64,000 nt of DNA. Origin: Candidatus Competibacteraceae bacterium (lineage in GTDB: Bacteria > Pseudomonadota > Gammaproteobacteria > Competibacterales > Competibacteraceae). The number at the start of each line of letters is the position of its first letter. Within the stretch, counting starts at the first letter, position 1. Shown here in pieces: positions 43,728 to 52,018 of this stretch. The notes under the pieces were generated by a model, which saw nothing but the letters and a program-made list of their open reading frames with translations, did not search any database and had not been told where the DNA came from. The DNA lies in the NCBI GenBank assembly GCA_016699715.1, contig CP065007.1:2356001-2420000 (forward strand), given 5' to 3'. A program made the translations under genes and the position numbers.

Positions 43728-45911
43728 ATGCGCCCCGGCCGTTCGGATAGCTCGCCACGAGAATGTTCCATGATCGAATCAACCGACCCAAAATCCGGCG
43801 TCCCGCCAGCCACCGGCACCGTGCTGGCGCTGGACGACGAGGCGGAAATTCTGGCAACCCTGCACGGCCAGTTGCAGCCCGACTTCCACGTACTCACCGC
43901 CACCACGGCTACCCAAGCCATGGCCCTGCTCGACCGGCATCCGGTGGATGTGGTGATTGCCGACCAGCGCATGCCGGGCATTAACGGTACCGACTTTCTG
44001 CGCGAAGTCCACCAGAGCAGGCCGGATGCTGCCCGCATCCTGCTGACTGGCTACCCGGATCTGGCGACGGTGATCCAGGCCCTCAACGAAGGCCATATCC
44101 ATGCCTACCTGCCCAAGCCCTGGAGCCTGAAAGAACTACGCGCGCTGTTGCGCAACGCCATCCAGGATGCCCGTCTGCGGGCTGAAAACCTGCGGCTGCT
44201 GGACGAACTGCGGCAAACCCAAGAGCAACTGGAAGCTCGGGTGAACGAACAGATGCGGGCGCTGCGCGACAGCGAGGAGAACTTTCATAACGTCGTGCAT
44301 AAAAACAACAGTGGCATCCTGGTGGTGGACGCGACGGGCATGATCCTGTTCGCCAACCCCGCCGCGGAAATCCTGCTCGGCCGCAACGGCAACGCTCTGC
44401 TGGGCAGCGAATTCGGCATTCCGGTCACGGGCGAAAACACCGAAATGACCATCCTGCGCCCCAGCGGCCGGCCGGGCACGGCCGAACTGACCGCGACCGA
44501 AACCCAGTGGCGGAACCGGAACGCCTACCTGCTGATGCTGCACGACATCACCGAGCGCAAGGAAGCCGAATCCCAGGCGCGGTACCTGGCCCAGCACGAC
44601 AGCCTGACCGGGCTGCCCAACCGCACACTGTTCGCCGATCGCATCAGCCAGGCGCTGCTTCGCGCCCAGCGTGGTGGCGACAAGGCGGCGATCCTGTTCC
44701 TGGATCTGGATCGCTTCAAGGAGGTCAACGACACCCTGGGCCACAAGATCGGCGATCAACTGCTCCAGCAGGTGGCGTCCCGCCTGGCCGACACGGTACG
44801 CCAATCCGACACCGTGGCCCGCATGGGCGGCGATGAGTTCACGGTCCTGCTGGAAGGCTTGAGCGACCGGGAGCAAGCCGGCGCGCTGGCCAGAAAGCTC
44901 CGTAGTCTATTCGGGCAGCCCATCCCGACCGACGCCGGCGAGCTGTTCGCGACCCCCAGCATCGGCATCAGCATCTACCCCGACGATGACAGCACCGCCG
45001 AGGGTCTGATCCGGCGGGCCGACAGCGCCATGTACCACGCCAAGCGCCATAAAGAGCTGGACATCTGCTTCTATGCCAAAGCGATCGACTCGCGCAACCT
45101 CGACCGGCTGGCCACGGAAAACAGCCTGCACCGCGCCCTGGAGCGGAATGAGTTCGTGTTGTACTACCAAATCCAGGTCGATCTGCGTGAGCGGCGGACG
45201 ATAGGCATGGAGGCGCTGGTGCGCTGGCAGCATCCGGACCGGGGCTTGGTCCCGCCCGATGATTTCATCCCGCTACTGGAAGAAACCGGCCTGATCCTGC
45301 CGGTGGGTGCCTGGATTCTGGCGGAAGCCTGTCGGCAGATGCGGGAATGGTCTAATGCTGGGCTCAACCCGGTGCCGGTGTCGGTCAATATTTCCCCCAA
45401 GCAACTGGCGGACAAAAAATTCGTCAAGATGATTCATGACTTGCTCGCGCGGCATGGCGGCTTGCCGTCCAGGCTGCTCAGACTGGAGCTGACCGAAAGC
45501 GCGGTGATGCAGGATCAGTTTCGCGCCGTGCAAATTCTGCGCGCCGTGCGCGAACTGGGTACCGAGCTGCACATGGACGATTTCGGTGTCGGCTACTCCT
45601 CGCTCGGCCTGCTCAAACAACTGCCCTTCGACGTCATCAAGCTGGACCGCAGCTTCATCGTCGATCTGCTGGAAGACTCCGAAAGCGCGTTGCTGACCCG
45701 GGCCATCGTCAATGTGGCGCACAGCCTGAAGAGGCGGGTAATCGCCGAGGGGGTCGAGACCGAGGCACAGGCTGCTCACCTGCTGTACATCGGCTGCAAC
45801 TCCGCGCAAGGCTGGCTGTACGGCAAAGCGGTTCCCGCCGCCGAAATGACAGCGTACCTGCGCGACCTGTTGGTCCACCCAAACTACCCGGCCATCACAC
45901 CGAATCCGTGA
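43728..45911 (+). CDS. REC-PAS-GGDEF-EAL c-di-GMP synthase/phosphodiesterase
   Basis: A 727-residue cytosolic response regulator. Receiver domain about 20-140 with phosphoacceptor D79 (VVIADQRMPG) and KPWS; a coiled stretch about 140-180; PAS about 185-290; GGDEF about 300-460 with intact GGDEF at 367-371 and an I-site RQSD five residues before; EAL about 475-715 with intact EAL at 495-497, DDFGVGYSSL and ELTES. Both catalytic sites look active. The start is ATG 43728 because GGAGG stands seven bases before; the frame opens earlier at a TTG (43632). It lies alone between two inverted 146-bp repeats. Confidence 0.92.
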   Translation: MRPGRSDSSPRECSMIESTDPKSGVPPATGTVLALDDEAEILATLHGQLQPDFHVLTATTATQAMALLDRHPVDVVIADQRMPGINGTDFLREVHQSRPDAARILLTGYPDLATVIQALNEGHIHAYLPKPWSLKELRALLRNAIQDARLRAENLRLLDELRQTQEQLEARVNEQMRALRDSEENFHNVVHKNNSGILVVDATGMILFANPAAEILLGRNGNALLGSEFGIPVTGENTEMTILRPSGRPGTAELTATETQWRNRNAYLLMLHDITERKEAESQARYLAQHDSLTGLPNRTLFADRISQALLRAQRGGDKAAILFLDLDRFKEVNDTLGHKIGDQLLQQVASRLADTVRQSDTVARMGGDEFTVLLEGLSDREQAGALARKLRSLFGQPIPTDAGELFATPSIGISIYPDDDSTAEGLIRRADSAMYHAKRHKELDICFYAKAIDSRNLDRLATENSLHRALERNEFVLYYQIQVDLRERRTIGMEALVRWQHPDRGLVPPDDFIPLLEETGLILPVGAWILAEACRQMREWSNAGLNPVPVSVNISPKQLADKKFVKMIHDLLARHGGLPSRLLRLELTESAVMQDQFRAVQILRAVRELGTELHMDDFGVGYSSLGLLKQLPFDVIKLDRSFIVDLLEDSESALLTRAIVNVAHSLKRRVIAEGVETEAQAAHLLYIGCNSAQGWLYGKAVPAAEMTAYLRDLLVHPNYPAITPNP

Positions 45912-45992
45912 ACGGCGGCGAAAACACCGACAGACTTTCCGTCCACTGAGGAGACTTCCATAAAAAACATCCTCGCTGCTCTCCGTGTGGTG

Positions 45993-46138
45993 ATACAAAT
46001 TCTGAATAGGTTTTCGTCATTCCCGCGAATGCGGGAATCCAGGCCGCCGCTGAAAAACGGGATACCCGCTTTCGCGGGTATGACGAACAGGGTGGTTATT
46101 GGCCTCCGAAAAGAACAAAACCTATCGGGAAACGATAT
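45993..46138 (-). repeat. 146-bp REP-type repeat, copy 2 (inverted)
   Basis: Reverse complement of 43438-43583 with two visible base differences. Its distal end supplies the bases immediately before, and the first two bases of, the ATG at 46137, including the GGGA that serves as ribosome binding site of the binding-protein gene. Confidence 0.92.
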
Positions 46139-46913
46139 GACAACGTCCCGCCCAGCGTCGAGACTAACGCTGCTCTTGCTGCTGACGGCGCTGGCAACGG
46201 CTGGTGTGCCGGCGGCCGAACCTCCATCGGTGCTGCGGTTCACAAGCAGCGAATTCCCACCGCTGATCAACCAGGCCCACGATGGCTTTCTCGACCGGGT
46301 GATTCTCGAAGCAACGCGCCGGGCGGGGATCGAAGCCGAAATCGTACTGCTCCCCAATGCGCGCGCCATCAAGTCCGCGGACGAGGGCGAATACGACGGC
46401 AATCTCGTGCGTATCGCTGGCCTCGAAAGGCTGTTCCCACATCTGATTCCGGTACCGGAAAAGATCATGGATATGGTCTTTGTCGCTTTTGCGCCGCCGG
46501 GTCTGACCTTGCATGAAGGCGGTTGGGAGATCGTCCGGGATCGCAACGTGGTGTTGCTTCGGGGCTGGAAACTCTATGAAGAGGGCATATTGGCGTATCA
46601 CCCCCGCACCGCCGTGACCGTCACCGAACCCGATCAACTCTTTCGTATGCTGCACGCCGGCCGGGCCGAACTGGCGCTGTACGAACTGTGGTCGGGCCGC
46701 TATCTGCTCAAGCAACTGGGTATTGAGGATATCCATGTGGTGGGGCCGCCGCTGACGGTGCGCGAGATGTTTCTCTACCTCCATGAACGCCATGCCGCCC
46801 TGGCGCCGCGCATCGCCGCCGCGCTGCGCGCCATGAAACAGGACGGCAGCTACCAGCGCCTGGCCGACGAACTGCTCGAACCCCTGCGCGGCGCCGGTAA
46901 GGACGCGCCGTAA
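46137..46913 (+). CDS. Periplasmic solute-binding protein, family 3
   Basis: A 258-residue exported protein: signal peptide with Arg, an LTLLLLLTALA core and a GVPAAEP cleavage region; then a family 3 binding fold (LRFTSSEFPPLINQAHDGFLDRV, LLPNARAIKSADEGEYDGNL, VRIAGLERLFPHLI, EPDQLFRMLHAGRAELALYE). Such proteins bind amino acids or similar ligands. No ABC permease is adjacent; the histidine kinase gene begins three bases after the stop, so it probably acts as a ligand sensor for that kinase. The start ATG is at the very edge of the inverted repeat. Confidence 0.85.
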   Translation: MTTSRPASRLTLLLLLTALATAGVPAAEPPSVLRFTSSEFPPLINQAHDGFLDRVILEATRRAGIEAEIVLLPNARAIKSADEGEYDGNLVRIAGLERLFPHLIPVPEKIMDMVFVAFAPPGLTLHEGGWEIVRDRNVVLLRGWKLYEEGILAYHPRTAVTVTEPDQLFRMLHAGRAELALYELWSGRYLLKQLGIEDIHVVGPPLTVREMFLYLHERHAALAPRIAAALRAMKQDGSYQRLADELLEPLRGAGKDAP

Positions 46914-46915
46914 AC

Positions 46916-48754
46916 ATGCGCACCACCCTACGCAGCCGGATCAGCCGGACCCTGATTGCCGGCATCGCCCTGCTGAGCCTGCTGGTCATGCTCGGCGCGA
47001 CCGCCGTTCAGTTTTACCGTGACTACCGGATCGAGCTTGCCGGTCTGCGCGCGAATCTCGAACAAGTCAGCCAGATCGCCGGCTCCAGCCTGAGCCTGGC
47101 GGTCTGGACCGAAAACGACGCACAAATTCGGGTCCTGCTCGACGGCCTGACCAAAATGCCCGACCTGCACTACGCCGAGGTGGTGGAGCACGGCCAGGTC
47201 CGGGCACGGGCCGGCCAGTCCTCGGTCAGGCATCCGCTCGAGTTCGAGATGCCATTGCGGTTCGCGCCCGGCGGTGAAGCGCCAGCCGAAATCGCGCGCC
47301 TGCGTATCGTGGCCGGCGAGGACACCATCCGCACCCAATTGATCCGTCGCCTGGCGCAGCGGCTCAGCATCACGGCGGTGGAAATCGTGGCGCTGACGCT
47401 GTTCGTGATTTTGTTCCTGTCTCGCTACCTGACCCGCCACCTGCAAGCCATCGCGCGCTACGTCGAGGCATTGGAGTTCGGGCGCGATCCGGGCGATCTG
47501 CGCCTGGACCGCGCGCCGCCGCCGGGCGGCGCGGACGAACTCGATACCGTCGTCGCCAGCATCAACCAGACCCGGCGCAAGCTGGCCGGGCTCTACGCCG
47601 GCGAGCTTGCCCGCTCCGAAACCGCCCGCCGGCATCTCGACTACGCCCTGACCCATATGACCGAGGGCCTGACGCTGATCGATGCCGAAGGCGTGGTGCT
47701 GCTGGCCAGCCCGCGGCTGAACGAGCTGTATGGAGCCGACGCCGCCACGCCGTGGGCCGAGGGGCTAACGCTGGCGACCATCGACACCGATCTGGTGCAA
47801 CAGGGCATCATCAGCGAGGAAATGGCGCTGGCGAGCGACCCCGACACCCGCCTGCTGGAACGCCGCCTGCGCGACGGTCGCTGGGTGCTGATGCGGGAAC
47901 GCACCCTGCCCGGCGGGCGCAAGCTGCAACTGCACGCCGACCTCACCCTGCTCAAGCGGCGCGAGCTGGAACTGCGGCGCAGCAACGCCGATCTGGAGCA
48001 ATTTGCCTACGTCGCGTCCCACGACTTGCAGGAACCGCTGCGCATGGTCACCGGCTACCTGCAACTGCTGGAACGCCGCTACCGGGACAAGCTGGACGAT
48101 TCAGCCCGCGAGTTCATTGCCATCGCCGTGGACGGCGCCAAGCGCATGCAGCAACTGATTCTCGACCTGCTGACCTTTTCCCGGGTCAGCACCCGCGGGC
48201 ATCCCTACGCGCCGGCCGACATGGAACAGGCGCTGGCCGACGTCCTGAGCAGCCTGGAAGCCACCGTCCAGGAACACGCCGCCACCGTCAGCCATCAGCC
48301 TTTGCCGACGGTGCGGGCCGATCCGGCCCAAATGCGCATGCTGCTGCAAAACCTGGTTTCCAACGCCGTCCGCTTTCACCGGCCGGACGAGCAACCCCAA
48401 GTCAACATCGCCACCGAGCGGCTGGACAATGCGCACCGCGCGCCGCTGGACGGGCTGCTTTCCGGCTGGGTATTCTCGGTGCGGGATAATGGTATCGGCA
48501 TCGACCCACGCTTTTTCGAACGTATCTTCGTGATTTTCCAGCGCCTGCACACCCGGGAGGAATATCCCGGCACCGGCATCGGTCTGGCGGTCTGCAAGAA
48601 AATCGTCGAACGCCACGGCGGGCGGATCTGGGTGGAATCGACGCCGGATCGGGGCACCTGCTTTTACTTTTTTCTACCCGACAATCCGCCTATGCTTGAT
48701 GCTGCTCCCCCTTCCAACGCCTCGCACGGCGTCCCAAACCCTGAGCCGCCATGA
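46916..48754 (+). CDS. Membrane sensor histidine kinase
   Basis: A 612-residue inner-membrane kinase. Two membrane segments (about 13-33 and 152-170) enclose a periplasmic domain of about 120 residues; then HAMP-like (about 170-225), PAS-like (about 235-345), HisKA with phospho-His369 (YVASHDLQEPLRMV) and HATPase_c (N box QNLVSNAVRFH, G1 RDNGIGIDP, G2 GTGIGLAVCKKIVERHGG). The HDLQEPLR H-box is that of phytochrome-type kinases which pair with single-domain regulators. Its stop overlaps the next regulator ATG (ATGA), so that regulator is the likely first target. Confidence 0.9.
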   Translation: MRTTLRSRISRTLIAGIALLSLLVMLGATAVQFYRDYRIELAGLRANLEQVSQIAGSSLSLAVWTENDAQIRVLLDGLTKMPDLHYAEVVEHGQVRARAGQSSVRHPLEFEMPLRFAPGGEAPAEIARLRIVAGEDTIRTQLIRRLAQRLSITAVEIVALTLFVILFLSRYLTRHLQAIARYVEALEFGRDPGDLRLDRAPPPGGADELDTVVASINQTRRKLAGLYAGELARSETARRHLDYALTHMTEGLTLIDAEGVVLLASPRLNELYGADAATPWAEGLTLATIDTDLVQQGIISEEMALASDPDTRLLERRLRDGRWVLMRERTLPGGRKLQLHADLTLLKRRELELRRSNADLEQFAYVASHDLQEPLRMVTGYLQLLERRYRDKLDDSAREFIAIAVDGAKRMQQLILDLLTFSRVSTRGHPYAPADMEQALADVLSSLEATVQEHAATVSHQPLPTVRADPAQMRMLLQNLVSNAVRFHRPDEQPQVNIATERLDNAHRAPLDGLLSGWVFSVRDNGIGIDPRFFERIFVIFQRLHTREEYPGTGIGLAVCKKIVERHGGRIWVESTPDRGTCFYFFLPDNPPMLDAAPPSNASHGVPNPEPP

Positions 48755-49212
48755 ACGCTGATTTCAACGACGACCCCAGCCGCCCGATCATCATTCTTCT
48801 GGTCGAGGACAACCCCGCCGACGCCCGCCTGACCCGCGAGGCACTGGCGGGCGGCAAGGTGGCCAACCGCATCCATGTGGTGGACGACGGCATCAAGGCC
48901 ATGGCTTTCCTGCGCCGCTTGCCTCCCTATCAGGACATGCCGTTCCCCGACATCATGCTGCTCGATCTGAACATGCCGCGCATGGACGGGCGAGAGGTGC
49001 TGGCCGAGATCAAGGCCGACCCGCGGTTGAAACTGCTGCCGGTGGTAGTGCTCACCACCTCCCAGGCCGATGAGGACGTGCTGCGCGCCTACCAACTGCA
49101 AGCTAATTGCTACGTCACCAAACCAGTGGATTTGGATCAACTGATCAAGGTGGTCTCCAACATCGAAGAGTTCTGGTTTTCCATCGTGCGGTTGCCCAAA
49201 TACACAGGTTAG
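48751..49212 (+). CDS. Single-domain response regulator (Rcp1-like)
   Basis: A 153-residue receiver-only protein: LLVEDNPADARLTREAL, phospho-Asp72 in IMLLDLNMPRMDG, VVLTTSQAD and CYVTKPVD lysine. The NPADARL start and the insert LRRLPPYQDMPFPD are typical of regulators that partner phytochrome-like kinases. With no output domain it probably works as a phosphotransfer or protein-binding component, for example toward the KaiA-like protein encoded four bases downstream. Confidence 0.93.
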   Translation: MNADFNDDPSRPIIILLVEDNPADARLTREALAGGKVANRIHVVDDGIKAMAFLRRLPPYQDMPFPDIMLLDLNMPRMDGREVLAEIKADPRLKLLPVVVLTTSQADEDVLRAYQLQANCYVTKPVDLDQLIKVVSNIEEFWFSIVRLPKYTG

Positions 49213-49216
49213 GCAC

Positions 49217-50101
49217 ATGATGAATATCTCGCCGACACCCGCCCAACCGCTGCGTCTGCTGCTGGTGGAGGACGATCCCGGCCACGCCCGACTCACCCGG
49301 GAATGGCTGCACGACGCCGATCCGTTCGGCTTCGTCATCACCCACGCCGCCACCCTGACCGAAGCCCAGATGCGCCTGAAGGAAGGCGACTTCGATCTGG
49401 CGGCGCTGGATCTCGGACTGCCGGACAGTCAGGGACTGGCTACCTTGAAGGCAATGCACCAGGCCGCGCCGGATCTGCCGATCGTGGTGCTGACCGGCCA
49501 TTCCGACGAATCCCAGGGCGTGGCGGCGGTGGAGGCCGGCGCTCAGGATTATCTGGTCAAGGGCCGCTTCGAACCCGAATACCTGCTGTCCCGCACCCTG
49601 AAGTACGCCGTGGAGCGCCATCAACTGCAACAGCGCATCGACGCGGAGCGCGAGCAGATACAGCGGCAACGGGAACTGCTCGCGCTGGAACAACTGGGCC
49701 GCAACTCCGCGCCGGTCACCGCGCTGCTTTACAGCCAAACCGTGCTGGCGGACTACGATCCGGTGCTGTTTCAGACACTGGTGGACCGTTATTGCAAACT
49801 GCTGGAACAGGCGGTGGAGCGGCAGGTGTTCAAGGTCGCGCACACCGTCAGTCGCGACCTGGCCACGCTGGCCGAACGACTGGGCTTCCTCAAGGCGGGG
49901 CCGCGGGATGTCATCGACCTGCATTCGCGCGCGCTGGAAATGGCGTTGCGGGATAGCGCCAAGTACGCCGCCAAATTCTATACCGACGAAGGGCGCTTGA
50001 TGGCGCTGGAACTGATGGGATATCTGGTGAATTATTACCGGCGCTTCTACCGGGATTCACTGCAAACCGGGCACGCCGGGCAGAGCGGGAACTCCGGATG
50101 A
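49217..50101 (+). CDS. Response regulator with KaiA-like C-terminal domain (KaiA3-like)
   Basis: A 294-residue protein. Receiver domain 12-125: D19/D20 (LLVEDDPGH), phospho-Asp65 (AALDLGLPD), T93 (VLTGHSD), K115 (YLVKG). A charged coiled stretch 132-158 follows, then a helical domain about 165-282. Its last part, LAERLGFLKAGPRDVIDLHS...YTDEGRLMALELMGYLVNYYRR, matches the pattern of the KaiA C-terminal helices (the region LINTLFFANVSVSQILEIHM to the YRR near the end). This domain binds the KaiC tail in cyanobacteria. A receiver fused to a KaiA-type domain is the layout of KaiA3 of Synechocystis. kaiB and kaiC follow directly. The alternative is an RsbU-N-like domain of the same fold. Confidence 0.75.
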   Translation: MMNISPTPAQPLRLLLVEDDPGHARLTREWLHDADPFGFVITHAATLTEAQMRLKEGDFDLAALDLGLPDSQGLATLKAMHQAAPDLPIVVLTGHSDESQGVAAVEAGAQDYLVKGRFEPEYLLSRTLKYAVERHQLQQRIDAEREQIQRQRELLALEQLGRNSAPVTALLYSQTVLADYDPVLFQTLVDRYCKLLEQAVERQVFKVAHTVSRDLATLAERLGFLKAGPRDVIDLHSRALEMALRDSAKYAAKFYTDEGRLMALELMGYLVNYYRRFYRDSLQTGHAGQSGNSG

Positions 50102-50194
50102 CTTGCTCGACGCCAAAGCGACCCTGCCAGTGGCTAAAAGCTGGTTGTAACGTTTGCGATAGCCGGGGCATCGACTCGAAACGAGGATTTTTTC

Positions 50195-50473
50195 ATGGAT
50201 AAATTCGTGCTCAAGCTCTATATCACCGGACACACCCCGCAAAGCGAGCGCGCCATCAGCAACCTGCGCCGGATTTGCGAGGCCGAGCTGAAATCTCAGT
50301 TCGAAATGCAGGTGATCGACGTACTGGAACATCCGCAACTCGCCGAGAACGACCGCATTATCGCCACGCCGACGCTGATCAAAAGCCTGCCGCCGCCTCT
50401 GCGGCGCATTATCGGCGATCTATCCGATAGCGAGCGCGTCCTGTTGGGCTTGGATCTCACACCGCTTTCCTGA
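50195..50473 (+). CDS. kaiB: Circadian clock protein KaiB
   Basis: A 92-residue protein nearly collinear with cyanobacterial KaiB: FVLKLYITGHTPQSERAI, VIDVLEHPQLAENDRI, ATPTLIKSLPPPLRRIIGDL and a short C-terminal end (GLDLTPLS). In the known clock, KaiB switches fold, binds the KaiC CI ring and sequesters KaiA. A GAGGA ribosome site precedes the ATG. It begins 93 bases after the KaiA-like gene and 21 bases before kaiC. Confidence 0.95.
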   Translation: MDKFVLKLYITGHTPQSERAISNLRRICEAELKSQFEMQVIDVLEHPQLAENDRIIATPTLIKSLPPPLRRIIGDLSDSERVLLGLDLTPLS

Positions 50474-50494
50474 TTTCAGCCGAGGTACCCAAGC

Positions 50495-52018
50495 ATGCCC
50501 TTAAACAACAGTACGATCAGCAAACTGGTCACCGGCATCCCCGGCTTCGATGCGATCGCCAAAGGCGGGCTGCCCGAAGGCCGCACCACGCTGCTTGCCG
50601 GTTCGGCCGGCAGCGCCAAGACCGTGTTCGCCGCCCAGTTTCTGGCCGAAGGCATCCGCCAGTTCGACCAGCATGGCGTGTTCGTCACTTTCGAGGAAGC
50701 GCCGGCCGATATCCGCCGCAGCATGGTCTCGCTGGGCTGGGACATCGCCACTTGGGAAACCGAGGGGCGCTGGGCTTTCGTCGATGCCTCGCCGCTGCCC
50801 GGCGAAACCGAGGTCATTGCCGGCGCATACGATCTCGGCGCATTGCTGGCCCGTATCGAATCCGCGGTCAACCGGGTCGGCGCGCGGCGGCTGGCGATGG
50901 ATTCACTGGGTTCCCTGTTCAGTTATTTCGAAAATCACGCGCTGATCCGCAATGAGCTGTTCCGCATCTCGGCGGCATTGAAGCTGATGAAGATCACCGC
51001 GATCATGACCGCCGAGCGTACACAGGAGTATGGCAGCATCAGCCGTTACGGTGTGGAAGAGTTCGTGGTCGATAACGTTATGATCCTGCGCAACGTGCTG
51101 GATGGAGAAAAGCGGCGGCGGACCCTGGAACTGCTCAAGTTCCGCGGCACCGAACACCAGAAGGGCGAATATCCACTGACGGTGCTCCCCGGCCAGGGCG
51201 TCGTGGTCATCCCGCTGTCGGCCATCGAACTCAAGCAGCGCTCGTCAAACACCCGCATCGCCTCCGGCAGCCGCGAATTGGACATCATGTGCGGTGGCGG
51301 CTTCTTCCGCGACTCGATCATTCTGGTGTCCGGCGCCACCGGCTGCGGCAAGACGCTGATCTCCACCGAATTTGCCGCCAGCGGCGCGACCAGTAACGAA
51401 CGATGCCTGTTTCTGGCCTTCGAGGAAAGCCGGGATCAGTTGACGCGCAACGCCACCGGCTGGGGTAAGAACTTCGAGGATCTGGAATCCCGGGGTCTGC
51501 TCAAGGTCATTGCGGCCTACCCGGAAACCATGGGGCTGGAAGACCACCTGATCGCCATCAAGGAAGCCATCGATGAGTTTCAGCCCAATCGCGTGGCGGT
51601 GGACAGCCTGTCGGCCCTGGAGCGGGTTTCCACCGTCAAGGGTTACCGCGAATTCGTGATCGGTCTAACCTCGTTCATCAAGCACCGGGAAATCGCCGGC
51701 CTGTTCACCGCCACCACCCCGCGACTGATCGGCGGCGAATCGATTACCGAAGCCCATATTTCCACCATCACCGACTCCATCATCCTGCTGCGCTATGTGG
51801 AACTGTTCGGGGAGATCACTCGCGGCATTACCGTGCTGAAGATGCGCGGCTCGGCCCACGACAAGGAAATCCGCGAGTTTTCCATCGACGCCACCGGCAT
51901 GCACATCGGCCAGGCCTTCCGCAACGTCACCGGCATCCTGTCGGGCCATCCTCGCCATGTGGAGCCGCACGAAATCAAGCGGCTGGACACGCTGTTCGCC
52001 GACCACGACGAGGGGTGA
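50495..52018 (+). CDS. kaiC: Circadian clock ATPase/kinase KaiC
   Basis: A 507-residue double RecA-domain ATPase. CI (about 10-245): Walker A G36-SAGSAKT with Ala in place of the last Gly before Lys, catalytic EE 67-68. CII (about 255-495): Walker A G280-ATGCGKT, EE 310-311. The phosphosite segment ITEAHIST (417-424) keeps T418, S423 and T424, equal to T426, S431 and T432 of Synechococcus KaiC; the S428 equivalent is Ala. The KaiA-binding tail after about 480 is short. Autokinase/phosphatase cycling is therefore possible. Translationally coupled to pbpC (GTGA overlap). Confidence 0.95.
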   Translation: MPLNNSTISKLVTGIPGFDAIAKGGLPEGRTTLLAGSAGSAKTVFAAQFLAEGIRQFDQHGVFVTFEEAPADIRRSMVSLGWDIATWETEGRWAFVDASPLPGETEVIAGAYDLGALLARIESAVNRVGARRLAMDSLGSLFSYFENHALIRNELFRISAALKLMKITAIMTAERTQEYGSISRYGVEEFVVDNVMILRNVLDGEKRRRTLELLKFRGTEHQKGEYPLTVLPGQGVVVIPLSAIELKQRSSNTRIASGSRELDIMCGGGFFRDSIILVSGATGCGKTLISTEFAASGATSNERCLFLAFEESRDQLTRNATGWGKNFEDLESRGLLKVIAAYPETMGLEDHLIAIKEAIDEFQPNRVAVDSLSALERVSTVKGYREFVIGLTSFIKHREIAGLFTATTPRLIGGESITEAHISTITDSIILLRYVELFGEITRGITVLKMRGSAHDKEIREFSIDATGMHIGQAFRNVTGILSGHPRHVEPHEIKRLDTLFADHDEG

